This document shows positions 41,055 through 53,359 of a stretch of DNA of 64,000 bases, in pieces; position 1 is the first letter of the stretch, and the number at the start of each line of letters is the position of its first letter. The notes under the pieces were generated by a model, which was not told where the DNA came from, did not search any database, and was given only the letters and a program-made list of their open reading frames with translations. Origin of the DNA: Ophiura sarsii (Eukaryota > Echinodermata > Ophiuroidea > Amphilepidida > Ophiuridae); contig CM069447.1 in NCBI GenBank assembly GCA_035610835.1, positions 44,799,893-44,863,892 on the forward strand, read 5' to 3'. Both the position numbers and the translations under genes were made by a program.

Positions 41055-43534
41055 CTGAGGCAATTGGTAAATGCTCAATATGACAACTGTCTATAGGAAA
41101 TAACTCGTGTTCTACACATTGCATAATCTTCTAATTTGGAGAGTGGCAAGATATGTATATAATTGTTATATACGGTAAAGATAAAGTAAATACGACATTT
41201 ACATTGTTAGGGACTGGTCATTTTATGCGTGATTATGGCCCGTTTGTATGGTAAATCACTCAATATGACAACCGTCTATAGGGAATAACTCGTCTTTTAT
41301 ACATTGCATAATCTTCTAATTTGGAGAGTGGCAAGATATGTATATACTTATCATATATGGTAAAGATAAAGTAAATACGACATTTACATTGTTAGGGACT
41401 GGTCATTTTATGCGTGATTATGGCCCGTTTATATGGTAAATCACTCAATATGACAACCGTCTATAGGGAATAACTCGTCTTTTATACATTGCATAATCTT
41501 CTAATTTGGAGAGTGGCAAGATATGTATATACTTATCATATATGGTAAAGATAAAGTAAATACGGCGTGTACATTGTTAGGGACTGGTCATTTCATGCGT
41601 GATTATGGCCCATTTATATGGAATGCGCGAGTGTTACATGTAGTCTTACATAGGGTGCAACGGGTGAAATTCATTATTTAAACTAATTATATGACAGTGG
41701 TTTATTATGCAACAATCAATTAAAATCCTTTTTGTTATCGCAATGCGTTTCTTTTTTGATAAGGGACCGGTCACAACCGCATTATAGACGCTATAAAGTA
41801 ATAACTATTGTGTCAATTATTGTAGCGTTGTATTTGCCATGGAATGATTGTATTTTCTTTGCATTTACTTAACTTGACGGTTATAATTTATCTTCCGTGT
41901 TTAATAAATGCATTAAAAGTACGAAATGCATTGTGACGGACTGGTCATTTTACATGTGGTAGACAGAGAGAAAGAAAGACAAACAACAACCACCGAAAAA
42001 AGTTCAAAAATAAAGAAGAACAAAAACCAAAAGAGAGAAAAAACAAAAACAATATGTGACAAACAGATGAATAAAATAAACCAGTAAATGAGCCACGCGA
42101 ATAACGAAAATGTTATATTAAATACATTATTAAAAACACCATGAGGATTTGAACCCGTGTCTCTGCCCTTAAGTATGAATATAGGCCAACGCGCTAACCA
42201 ATTGAGCTAATCGCCCATCTATGCAATATCAAGTCAAATCAAGTGTCATATTATCTTCGGCTTTAGAAATTAGCACTGATTCACAATACACCTTTCATAG
42301 TAACGCCTTATAGCGTATTTATATTCAGAACCATGCCCTCGTACTATCAGAGTATGGACAACCGTTGCGTTTGTCCATCCATTGAAAAGCATGCACATCG
42401 GTCGATTGTCCCCGATAAATAATAGAACTAACTCCTATTATCTATTTAATTTAGACGGACAATCGTGTACACGCGTGCAATTCAATACGGTCAACCGTGT
42501 AACGGTTGTCCATCACCGCGTCATTAGAATTCCAAAGACCGGGTTCGGCGAATTACCTACAATGTAATGTTTATACCACTGTGGACGATGCTATTTAATA
42601 TAATTCTCTTTATTTAGCTTTGGCCTTGTTATTATAATGTTATAAATGTAATAATTCTGTAATAAATGATTGCCGCGGTATGCTACGCGAGCAATGTCGT
42701 GCGCTGTGTCCGAGTCGCTGGGAGCGATATGCGCGAGGCGTGTCAATCGATGTGCACGAGGAGTGTCTATCGCTGTGCGCGTGGCGTGTCGAGCGCTGCG
42801 CGCGAGACGTATAGATTGTTAATCATGATAGTTAGTTACCATCTCATTGTTCATGTTATTTCTTGGTAACAAAGTCGAGTGCTATGCTCGAAGTTTATAC
42901 AAACGCGTAGCGCAAGCTGTAACCAAAGGATGCGCGTGGGATTGGGTCGAGCGCCACGCACGAACCGTCAAAGTTGTATTTAAATCATATTTTATAATGT
43001 TCTCATGTTTATCGGGGTATCAGATGCTTTTTTCAAAATAAATAAGTCAGGCTTCCTTGAATAATAGGAGCAAATATGCAGGTTTAGGTATTTAATATGA
43101 CCAGTCCCTAATTCAGTACTGTAGACACCTCTTGATGATGGTATATCAGGAGATTCATAGCATCTCTATTTACTGAAAATTTGATCAAAAAAGACTTACA
43201 AATAAAAAAGTTGTGGCTAAAAATGTAAAATCAGATGATTTTTTTTGGACTTCATTCAGACAATTCAGGAAAATTGGTGTTGGACCACATAGTCCATTTC
43301 TTTGCTAATATCCCACTTTAAGGGACTATTTTCAAGCGCTGATTTTGCAACAAACTTGTGTGGAGAGCTTGAGCTATCTACTAAGTGATATCCCTCCCCC
43401 GCCCCCACCAATCAATGTTGAGGGTCCCAACGACCGTGGAGATGAAACGGTTCCGAACAACATTGAATGGGGGGACTGGGGGGTTGATTTCAACGAAGTC
43501 CTCAAAGTGGTTCAACAGTTATTTCCGGAATTGT
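41055..43534 (+). repeat. Array unit 18 (2480 bp)
   Basis: Full-length consensus unit. Confidence 0.95.
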
Positions 43535-46014
43535 CTGAGGCAATTGGTAAATGCTCAATATGACAACTGTCTATAGGAAATAACTCGTGTTCTACACATT
43601 GCATAATCTTCTAATTTGGAGAGTGGCAAGATATGTATATAATTGTTATATACGGTAAAGATAAAGTAAATACGACATTTACATTGTTAGGGACTGGTCA
43701 TTTTATGCGTGATTATGGCCCGTTTGTATGGTAAATCACTCAATATGACAACCGTCTATAGGGAATAACTCGTCTTTTATACATTGCATAATCTTCTAAT
43801 TTGGAGAGTGGCAAGATATGTATATACTTATCATATATGGTAAAGATAAAGTAAATACGACATTTACATTGTTAGGGACTGGTCATTTTATGCGTGATTA
43901 TGGCCCGTTTATATGGTAAATCACTCAATATGACAACCGTCTATAGGGAATAACTCGTCTTTTATACATTGCATAATCTTCTAATTTGGAGAGTGGCAAG
44001 ATATGTATATACTTATCATATATGGTAAAGATAAAGTAAATACGGCGTGTACATTGTTAGGGACTGGTCATTTCATGCGTGATTATGGCCCATTTATATG
44101 GAATGCGCGAGTGTTACATGTAGTCTTACATAGGGTGCAACGGGTGAAATTCATTATTTAAACTAATTATATGACAGTGGTTTATTATGCAACAATCAAT
44201 TAAAATCCTTTTTGTTATCGCAATGCGTTTCTTTTTTGATAAGGGACCGGTCACAACCGCATTATAGACGCTATAAAGTAATAACTATTGTGTCAATTAT
44301 TGTAGCGTTGTATTTGCCATGGAATGATTGTATTTTCTTTGCATTTACTTAACTTGACGGTTATAATTTATCTTCCGTGTTTAATAAATGCATTAAAAGT
44401 ACGAAATGCATTGTGACGGACTGGTCATTTTACATGTGGTAGACAGAGAGAAAGAAAGACAAACAACAACCACCGAAAAAAGTTCAAAAATAAAGAAGAA
44501 CAAAAACCAAAAGAGAGAAAAAACAAAAACAATATGTGACAAACAGATGAATAAAATAAACCAGTAAATGAGCCACGCGAATAACGAAAATGTTATATTA
44601 AATACATTATTAAAAACACCATGAGGATTTGAACCCGTGTCTCTGCCCTTAAGTATGAATATAGGCCAACGCGCTAACCAATTGAGCTAATCGCCCATCT
44701 ATGCAATATCAAGTCAAATCAAGTGTCATATTATCTTCGGCTTTAGAAATTAGCACTGATTCACAATACACCTTTCATAGTAACGCCTTATAGCGTATTT
44801 ATATTCAGAACCATGCCCTCGTACTATCAGAGTATGGACAACCGTTGCGTTTGTCCATCCATTGAAAAGCATGCACATCGGTCGATTGTCCCCGATAAAT
44901 AATAGAACTAACTCCTATTATCTATTTAATTTAGACGGACAATCGTGTACACGCGTGCAATTCAATACGGTCAACCGTGTAACGGTTGTCCATCACCGCG
45001 TCATTAGAATTCCAAAGACCGGGTTCGGCGAATTACCTACAATGTAATGTTTATACCACTGTGGACGATGCTATTTAATATAATTCTCTTTATTTAGCTT
45101 TGGCCTTGTTATTATAATGTTATAAATGTAATAATTCTGTAATAAATGATTGCCGCGGTATGCTACGCGAGCAATGTCGTGCGCTGTGTCCGAGTCGCTG
45201 GGAGCGATATGCGCGAGGCGTGTCAATCGATGTGCACGAGGAGTGTCTATCGCTGTGCGCGTGGCGTGTCGAGCGCTGCGCGCGAGACGTATAGATTGTT
45301 AATCATGATAGTTAGTTACCATCTCATTGTTCATGTTATTTCTTGGTAACAAAGTCGAGTGCTATGCTCGAAGTTTATACAAACGCGTAGCGCAAGCTGT
45401 AACCAAAGGATGCGCGTGGGATTGGGTCGAGCGCCACGCACGAACCGTCAAAGTTGTATTTAAATCATATTTTATAATGTTCTCATGTTTATCGGGGTAT
45501 CAGATGCTTTTTTCAAAATAAATAAGTCAGGCTTCCTTGAATAATAGGAGCAAATATGCAGGTTTAGGTATTTAATATGACCAGTCCCTAATTCAGTACT
45601 GTAGACACCTCTTGATGATGGTATATCAGGAGATTCATAGCATCTCTATTTACTGAACATTTGATCAAAAAAGACTTACAAATAAAAAAGTTGTGGCTAA
45701 AAATGTAAAATCAGATGATTTTTTTTGGACTTCATTCAGACAATTCAGGAAAATTGGTGTTGGACCACATAGTCCATTTCTTTGCTAATATCCCACTTTA
45801 AGGGACTATTTTCAAGCGCTGATTTTGCAACAAACTTGTGTGGAGAGCTTGAGCTATCTACTAAGTGATATCCCTCCCCCGCCCCCACCAATCAATGTTG
45901 AGGGTCCCAACGACCGTGGAGATGAAACGGTTCCGAACAACATTGAATGGGGGGACTGGGGGGTTGATTTCAACGAAGTCCTCAAAGTGGTTCAACAGTT
46001 ATTTCCGGAATTGT
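43535..46014 (+). repeat. Array unit 19 (2480 bp)
   Basis: Full-length, with a private A to C at 45658. Confidence 0.95.
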
Positions 46015-48494
46015 CTGAGGCAATTGGTAAATGCTCAATATGACAACTGTCTATAGGAAATAACTCGTGTTCTACACATTGCATAATCTTCTAATTTGGA
46101 GAGTGGCAAGATATGTATATAATTGTTATATACGGTAAAGATAAAGTAAATACGACATTTACATTGTTAGGGACTGGTCATTTTATGCGTGATTATGGCC
46201 CGTTTGTATGGTAAATCACTCAATATGACAACCGTCTATAGGGAATAACTCGTCTTTTATACATTGCATAATCTTCTAATTTGGAGAGTGGCAAGATATG
46301 TATATACTTATCATATATGGTAAAGATAAAGTAAATACGACATTTACATTGTTAGGGACTGGTCATTTTATGCGTGATTATGGCCCGTTTATATGGTAAA
46401 TCACTCAATATGACAACCGTCTATAGGGAATAACTCGTCTTTTATACATTGCATAATCTTCTAATTTGGAGAGTGGCAAGATATGTATATACTTATCATA
46501 TATGGTAAAGATAAAGTAAATACGGCGTGTACATTGTTAGGGACTGGTCATTTCATGCGTGATTATGGCCCATTTATATGGAATGCGCGAGTGTTACATG
46601 TAGTCTTACATAGGGTGCAACGGGTGAAATTCATTATTTAAACTAATTATATGACAGTGGTTTATTATGCAACAATCAATTAAAATCCTTTTTGTTATCG
46701 CAATGCGTTTCTTTTTTGATAAGGGACCGGTCACAACCGCATTATAGACGCTATAAAGTAATAACTATTGTGTCAATTATTGTAGCGTTGTATTTGCCAT
46801 GGAATGATTGTATTTTCTTTGCATTTACTTAACTTGACGGTTATAATTTATCTTCCGTGTTTAATAAATGCATTAAAAGTACGAAATGCATTGTGACGGA
46901 CTGGTCATTTTACATGTGGTAGACAGAGAGAAAGAAAGACAAACAACAACCACCGAAAAAAGTTCAAAAATAAAGAAGAACAAAAACCAAAAGAGAGAAA
47001 AAACAAAAACAATATGTGACAAACAGATGAATAAAATAAACCAGTAAATGAGCCACGCGAATAACGAAAATGTTATATTAAATACATTATTAAAAACACC
47101 ATGAGGATTTGAACCCGTGTCTCTGCCCTTAAGTATGAATATAGGCCAACGCGCTAACCAATTGAGCTAATCGCCCATCTATGCAATATCAAGTCAAATC
47201 AAGTGTCATATTATCTTCGGCTTTAGAAATTAGCACTGATTCACAATACACCTTTCATAGTAACGCCTTATAGCGTATTTATATTCAGAACCATGCCCTC
47301 GTACTATCAGAGTATGGACAACCGTTGCGTTTGTCCATCCATTGAAAAGCATGCACATCGGTCGATTGTCCCCGATAAATAATAGAACTAACTCCTATTA
47401 TCTATTTAATTTAGACGGACAATCGTGTACACGCGTGCAATTCAATACGGTCAACCGTGTAACGGTTGTCCATCACCGCGTCATTAGAATTCCAAAGACC
47501 GGGTTCGGCGAATTACCTACAATGTAATGTTTATACCACTGTGGACGATGCTATTTAATATAATTCTCTTTATTTAGCTTTGGCCTTGTTATTATAATGT
47601 TATAAATGTAATAATTCTGTAATAAATGATTGCCGCGGTATGCTACGCGAGCAATGTCGTGCGCTGTGTCCGAGTCGCTGGGAGCGATATGCGCGAGGCG
47701 TGTCAATCGATGTGCACGAGGAGTGTCTATCGCTGTGCGCGTGGCGTGTCGAGCGCTGCGCGCGAGACGTATAGATTGTTAATCATGATAGTTAGTTACC
47801 ATCTCATTGTTCATGTTATTTCTTGGTAACAAAGTCGAGTGCTATGCTCGAAGTTTATACAAACGCGTAGCGCAAGCTGTAACCAAAGGATGCGCGTGGG
47901 ATTGGGTCGAGCGCCACGCACGAACCGTCAAAGTTGTATTTAAATCATATTTTATAATGTTCTCATGTTTATCGGGGTATCAGATGCTTTTTTCAAAATA
48001 AATAAGTCAGGCTTCCTTGAATAATAGGAGCAAATATGCAGGTTTAGGTATTTAATATGACCAGTCCCTAATTCAGTACTGTAGACACCTCTTGATGATG
48101 GTATATCAGGAGATTCATAGCATCTCTATTTACTGAAAATTTGATCAAAAAAGACTTACAAATAAAAAAGTTGTGGCTAAAAATGTAAAATCAGATGATT
48201 TTTTTTGGACTTCATTCAGACAATTCAGGAAAATTGGTGTTGGACCACATAGTCCATTTCTTTGCTAATATCCCACTTTAAGGGACTATTTTCAAGCGCT
48301 GATTTTGCAACAAACTTGTGTGGAGAGCTTGAGCTATCTACTAAGTGATATCCCTCCCCCGCCCCCACCAATCAATGTTGAGGGTCCCAACGACCGTGGA
48401 GATGAAACGGTTCCGAACAACATTGAATGGGGGGACTGGGGGGTTGATTTCAACGAAGTCCTCAAAGTGGTTCAACAGTTATTTCCGGAATTGT
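46015..48494 (+). repeat. Array unit 20 (2480 bp, last unit)
   Basis: Last unit. Homology ends at 48494, inside the right inverted repeat of the 283-bp module. It shows no decay toward the edge, unlike many satellite arrays whose terminal copies are diverged. Confidence 0.95.
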
Positions 48495-49466
48495 AGTCCT
48501 GAAGTATACAATACCTCCAGACTAGCATCGTACGTCCGCTCTCTATCTTCACCACCGCTCGACTCACTCTGACTAGCTAGCTGGGAGCTAACTCAGGGAT
48601 ATTAATAATTATGGGATAAGAAACTCCAGAGACAAAACCCCGATTCTCTTGACCTTAATAGTTTGTCGCAACTGGTCTAGATGGCGCTATCACATGATCG
48701 AAGCCAACCAGGGGATATTAGACATGATGATCCCAATCTCTTTGAAACACAGTTTATGGCACAGAAATTATTCACATATTTGGTTGTAAAAAGCTAATTT
48801 CTAATACACTGGCGCGGATTTGGTTTAAGACAGGCAGAATCACCTATTATATGGCATGAAATATCAATCATTCTTTATTTGAAATTAATTTTAATGTAGA
48901 ACAAGATCGGAATATCAAATCATGGATGGCTTCGTCTGGCAGCGACGTACGCATGGGCGTTGCAATATTTGCATTTTATGAATATTTAAATATAGATAGT
49001 TGGTAGGACGCGAGTTGATGAGATCATGGAATTAGTAGAGGAGAAGGAATAACAACGAGATAACCTAATCCGATTATCTATTCAACTTTACAAAGGATTG
49101 TACATTGCTACGTACCCTATGTGTTGAATCATATTGCCGACTATAGCCAATTCGAAAGTTGTGCATACACATTTTGCTTTTACATTTCTATCGCGACTGA
49201 TGGTGTGTAGGAAATAAGAAAATCGATTCAAGGACAAGCCGACTGGCTTCTTATTTACATAACAATTGTTCTTTGCAGATGAATAGACTAGCTAGGGACT
49301 CCATAGTTCAATGAGTAGTCAACACAATTATATTTAGAGGACGTTCTTTATCGCAGTGAAATTGCAAAAGAAAAAAAGTATCATTCAAAATTCAATAAAT
49401 ATAGCAACGATAAGCAATACTGTCAATTTCTAAAAATAAAGTGTAATAACAAACAGAAAAACATAT
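48495..49466. other. Single-copy flank right of the array
   Basis: AT-rich sequence with no similarity to the array unit. I see no open frame, splice-bounded exon or repeat of note. Confidence 0.6.
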
Positions 49467-49544
49467 AACATGTACAGGATTCGAACCACTACATGTAGCC
49501 TCATGATTGTGACGCTGTCGCTCTGCCGGTTGAGCTAATGAAGA
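49467..49544 (-). tRNA. Degenerate tRNA-like element
   Basis: On the minus strand a good box A (TAGCTCAACCGG, with D stem GCTC/GAGC) is followed by box B (GGTTCGAATCC), and TTTTT occurs at 49461-49457. The acceptor ends do not pair and the T and anticodon stems are broken, so it is a pseudogene or SINE head and not a working tRNA. It is distinct in sequence from the array element. Confidence 0.5.
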
Positions 49545-49806
49545 ATGTACATGAAACAATTTGAAAATAAAATTACATAGAGTTCAAAATACAAATATCA
49601 CTTAAATCGGAGGCTATAAGGGACCGTTCATTATGGTGGAGGGGCGGTTGGGTAAAATATAGGGGGGTGGGGCGGTATGTAACTTTCATATGTTGAAATA
49701 GGGGGGGGGGGGTATGTAACCTTTTTATTCTTAAACAGGGGGTTATGTAACTTTTTTTAACTATATATAAAGATGGTGGTGATTGTGTATTGTATACACA
49801 ATTAAG

Positions 49807-49860
49807 TTGTGTACAAAATACACAAGTTATTTTTACATAACTTGTGTATTTTATACACAA
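49807..49860 (+). repeat. 24-bp hairpin inside MITE copy 1
   Basis: 49807-49830 pairs with 49837-49860 with a single mismatch around a 6-nt loop (TTTTAC). It is absent from the other MITE copy. Confidence 0.85.
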
Positions 49861-50042
49861 ATACTGTGTGAAAGGTTTACATAATAATTATGGAGTTCTA
49901 TATTTAACATAATTATGTGAACATTTTTCTGTGTGCGGGACGCTAAATTTCGCATAAGAAAAAAAAATAGGGCTAGGCCGAAAACACTGAGGATTGGGCA
50001 TTATTTTTGGACTGTTTTGCTTTTTGGACTGCGAAATTTTGT

Positions 50043-50114
50043 GACCGTGCGAATTTGTTTGACCGTGCGAAATTTTGTGACCGTGCGAAATTTTGTGACC
50101 GTACGAAATGTGTA
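50043..50114 (+). repeat. Four 18-bp tandem repeats (GACCGTGCGAAATTTTGT)
   Basis: Copies start at 50043, 50061, 50079 and 50097, with a partial copy just before. They lie directly next to the poly-C tract and give repetitive open frames in both directions. Confidence 0.9.
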
Positions 50115-50117
50115 GAG

Positions 50118-50118
<1 letters not shown>

Positions 50119-50182
<64 letters not shown>
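50119..50182 (+). repeat. Poly-C tract of 64 nt
   Basis: An unbroken run of C, exceptionally long for a C/G homopolymer. It could form i-motif or G-quadruplex structure, and its exact length in an assembly is uncertain. Confidence 0.9.
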
Positions 50183-50580
50183 ACTTACGTGAAATTCACG
50201 AGGTGACTGACTGGGAAAAAATTGGGCAACCTTTTACGAAAATTTACGCCACTGTCGGGACGACATTATACTCTGCCCCCTGGCTCACATGCCGTGGTAC
50301 GCGCCTGGCTACAATCGCAATGTAATTAGTATAATTTCACACAATCAAAAGATCAAATTATTGGCCAACGAATCCATGGACAAAAGAACAGCCCATAAGA
50401 TGTGACAAGTTGATTTCTTTTTTTTGGGGGGGGAGGGTGGTTGTGTAAAAAGCTACTGGTCTGGTTAGCAGGGGGTCATGTAATTTTCAGTATCAGCTGT
50501 AGGGGGTTAGGTAATTTTGACATACGAATCTCGAATTTGTCCCAACCGCCCCTCCACCATAAATAATGAACGGTCCCTAA

Positions 50581-51769
50581 AGCCTTTAAAATTGGACGAT
50601 CTCTCAAAATCCTTCGAATCAGGCGACCAGTATTGGCAATACCGATAGAGGTTATCCATCAGCTGCCGTCTTGTCAGGAATAATTAAAACTGTGTTTAAG
50701 ATTTTCAGAAAGAAAACACACATCTGTCATGATCTATGTCATGATAATCGTAAGCCAATTGGTTACACGGTTTATGCTGCGGGGGTTTATGCCATGAATT
50801 GAACGTCATGCACCAATTCAATTGAACATAGAATAGGTCGGGTGCGATTCCCCTTTGTACGTCCGTTGCGCATGAATACACTGAACCCGGTTATAGACTT
50901 ATCCAGAGAGGACGGGAATGGTGTAAAAAATCACGGTTTTGAAAGCATTGGCAGTGCAAATGCTCGTACAAGTACAATGTTTTCACACTTATGACCACTA
51001 CAATCAAGTCATATTGTCAAATATTAGTGCGTTTACATTATACTTTATTATTTTCTCAAATAAGAAGTTAATCAATGGGTTTCTTTATGATGGACTGGAA
51101 CACGTCTACATTACTTGTTATGACGATACTAATGAATAGTAATATGCACTAAATATTCATTTCTAACTGATGATTGACAGTTCTCGCTTCACTGCTTGCT
51201 TTATGCGGCATGTCGCAACTGTTAAGAGGGCGCTGTGTACATGAACCGATTTGATTACAGGCACAGTAGGGGGGGCTGGGGTAACCGCGCCATTTTGCAA
51301 TATTTTGCGAATCGATCGTGGTTATCACGTGATACGTATCGTGGAAAAATAATGTACACTGTTTTAACGAAATGCACTGTGGGATTGTGTTACCAGCCTA
51401 AATTATAGAGGTCGCAAACCCGGTCGCAAACTTGCTTATATTGAGCCTAGCTATAACAAGCTAAAAGTGACATCTCTGAATGTATTACCAAAGTGTGAAA
51501 TTGTTGGACACACTGGTAAAATGGTTTTACAACAAGTTTTGCTATCATATTATCAAACTGAACTCAAGTTAAATCACTCTATATCGAGCAATAATATAAT
51601 TGTTTACGCATTTTAATTGTTTAGACAAAGTTAAATAAATCAAGGATACATTTATGATAGATAAATAAATAAAAAGAAAACTATAAACGCATGGGCGGCA
51701 TTTATAATTGATAAAAATTGACATAACAATGATGTTACATTAATATACCATTAAGTTTAAAAATAGAAA
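50581..51769. other. Intergenic stretch without recognisable gene
   Basis: AT-rich and single copy as far as can be seen. The only noted word is GGGGTAACCGCGCCATTTTG (51279-51298), which recurs inverted next to the poly-C at 52.5 kb. Confidence 0.5.
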
Positions 51770-51841
51770 AATTATGGGAATATTCGAACCCGTGATTTCC
51801 GATTGCCAACGACATGGCCAACCTACGCACGCCACAGAGAT
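51770..51841 (-). tRNA. Very degenerate tRNA-like element
   Basis: A box B-like GGTTCGAATATTCC on the minus strand, a weak box A (TGGCGTGCGTAGG) at the right spacing, and T-rich downstream sequence including TTTTT. Stems are largely broken. This is the weakest of the four tRNA-like elements. Confidence 0.3.
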
Positions 51842-52122
51842 TTACGACTGTAATTGTGATAGTTTTATTATTTAACCATGTCCATTTATTTACTAACGAA
51901 CGGATTTTTATTGTGCCATTTTTGCCAAATGTGTGTGTTGCTCTCGCACAAAATGTGTTTGTAATTTGATTATAATTCTTATTTTTAAAAGAACGGTAAT
52001 TTTTTTTGACATTTTCGAGGGAAAAAATGGCGTAACCCTGATACGGTAAACGCCAGCAGTGTGGTGTCCGCGTGGGCAAGCATACAGATGATGCTAAGCA
52101 AATCCAGCATATAAAACAAAAA

Positions 52123-52194
52123 GTGCTCCTAATGGACTCGAACCCACAACCTCTCGCTCCTCAAGCGACTTCCTTTCCATTACACTAACCGTGC
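52123..52194 (-). tRNA. tRNA-like pseudogene, possible Leu(GAG) anticodon
   Basis: The minus strand shows box A TAGTGTAATGG, an anticodon arm TCGC/GCGA around TTGAGGA (anticodon GAG by position), box B GGTTCGAGTCC and a TTTTT terminator at 52122-52118. Overall length (72 nt) and spacings are right for a tRNA, but the acceptor stem does not pair and the T stem has only two or three pairs, so it is not a functional tRNA. Confidence 0.5.
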
Positions 52195-52756
52195 TAATTG
52201 AAAAATGTAACGCAAATAATTTATTTATATCATGGGTCATGGGTTAATGCACTGTGTTAAATTCTACAATCCCGGCCGCCACTCTGTTCAAAGGCACAAA
52301 AAAGTGGACTTATTTTATGCTTTTTTTTGCAATTCTGGGGTGTGTGGATCGTGTTTTTTATCAAATTGGTTAGATATCCGTCCATTTTAGAACATCTGAA
52401 ATTTAAAGTGCACCCACACACCGGGAAAGTATGCTGCCAAGGGCATATATTTTGCACGTAAATCCAATACAAAAGTTCAGAAAATCGACCAAAATATGAC
52501 GTCATGACCATTGCTTCGAGACAAAATGGCGCGGTACCCCCCCCCCCCCCCCCCCCCCCCCCTACCTTACACCCAGACACCCATGACATGACAATATCCC
52601 CCTCTATGGCTTTTAGTCAGGGGATAAAAATTAATAGAGAGGGCCTACATGTAAATGATGCACAACTGGCAGTGAGTTGTCATTTAGGCTCTTAATTATT
52701 CATTTAATTTGTAAAGTCCATAAGCAAACATTTAACCAACGCTGGGTATGACTTAC
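52195..52756. other. Non-coding interval with 26-nt poly-C
   Basis: Contains poly-C at 52537-52562 preceded by ACAAAATGGCGCGGTA. It forms the start of the intron, or 3' sequence, after the large minus-strand exon. No exon is recognised in it; the minus-strand frame through the poly-G is not credible. Confidence 0.5.
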
Positions 52757-53359
52757 ATAGTTTATTGTTTCCAGGCATGCCTTCTTCCTTTTTGTAGCTT
52801 CTGCGCTATCTGCAAACTTCTTTACAAAATCTTCTTTTGGAAAGATGATTTTCTTCTTCTTCTGCATCTGCATACATGTACCCAATTCTTTGCAGATAAA
52901 GTCTAAACTTTCTTGCCAATTCTCACGAGTATCTAGAAGAAATGAAAGACTTCCAAGAATCTGCAAAGCACCCCTTGCATCTACATCTTGAAATGATTTT
53001 ACAGCTTCCTGTCTGTTATCTGGGATATGAGTTATGAAAAGCTTCACAATTTCAACAGGATCCTTGCTAAATTGTGATACTCTAACATTCTTCCATTTCA
53101 ACTCTCCAAATTGTGTTCGACCAGGGCTGAACACAATACAATCTATCAAATCATCCCAAAGCAAGCACACATGACATGAAGAATCACTTGGACGTTGAAA
53201 CGGAGAACATTTTTTGGGGGTCTTACAATTGCCAAGAACTTTTAGTATGCGTCTATGCCATTCAGTTACAACAGTTTCAATACATTTCATTATCTGTTTG
53301 CCGACTTCATTACTGATCATGAGAATCTTTGTATAGTTGTCTACATCACTCCTTGTAAT
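52757..53359 (-). CDS. 603-nt internal exon of an unidentified protein gene
   Basis: On the minus strand the acceptor TTATACTTGCAG precedes 53359 and the donor GTAAGT occupies 52756-52751, enclosing exactly 201 open codons (phase 0 at both ends). The reading frame is intact and protein-like: a helical start (NYTKILMISNEVGKQIMKCI), a Cys-containing middle with a CHVC pair followed by LLWDDLIDCI, then WKNVRV, DPVEIVKLFI and DVDARGALQILGSLSFLL, and a Lys-rich end. The pattern of a CxxC followed by W, a later W-N and DP-x-E-x-x-K-x-F reminds me of uncharacterised invertebrate proteins, but I cannot name the family. No signal peptide or membrane segment is visible in this exon. The smaller exons upstream at 54.9 and 59.5 kb have the same phase and are probably joined to it. 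Continuation past the donor was not found, so the model is partial. Confidence 0.75.

Larger units (their letters stand above)
1..48494 (+). repeat. Satellite-like tandem array, 20 units of ~2480 bp
   Basis: The same 2480-bp sequence recurs head to tail without interruption from the window start to 48494, where homology stops inside the word GGAATTGT. Standard units differ by only a handful of substitutions; length variants come from a 268/269-bp deletion (units 1, 8, 10), a 21-bp duplication (units 8, 10) and a 4-bp deletion (units 1, 2). The window opens at unit position 336, so the array continues to the left. The short frames of 61-74 codons repeated in each unit are not convincing genes, because identity between copies reflects recent amplification and not selection. 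The unit is longer than most animal satellites and contains recognisable subparts described below for units 2-3. To find the same part in other full-length units downstream of unit 3, add multiples of 2480 and correct for the short units 8 and 10. Confidence 0.98.
49620..50577 (-). mobile_element. Harbinger-like MITE, copy 1 (958 bp)
   Basis: Termini GGGACCGTTCATTAT followed by GGTGGAGGGG form long inverted repeats of more than 30 bp (with a 4-nt indel), flanked by direct TAA at 49617-49619 and 50578-50580. TAA duplication plus GGG ends is typical of PIF/Harbinger MITEs. Subterminal arms repeat motifs of the type GTTACATAACCCCCC. No transposase is present; the short frames inside are repeat artefacts. 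The element lies in the opposite orientation to the copy at 56.4 kb, with which it shares both end regions but not the centre. Confidence 0.85.

Noticed and set aside
1..48494. CRISPR-like or rDNA-like array
   Set aside because: The unit is kilobases long with no repeat-spacer structure and no rRNA sequence; the spaced 185-bp and 23-bp repeats are ordinary tandem repeats.
49888..50192. Frames with poly-Gly or poly-Pro runs
   Set aside because: They are translations of the C64 tract and the 18-bp repeats inside a MITE.
51735..52079. 114-codon minus-strand frame
   Set aside because: It overlaps the tRNA-like element at 51.8 kb and AT-rich sequence, with no protein-like features recognised.
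52257..52589. 110-codon minus-strand frame with a Gly run
   Set aside because: It depends on the poly-C at 52537-52562 and has no splice signals or domain.
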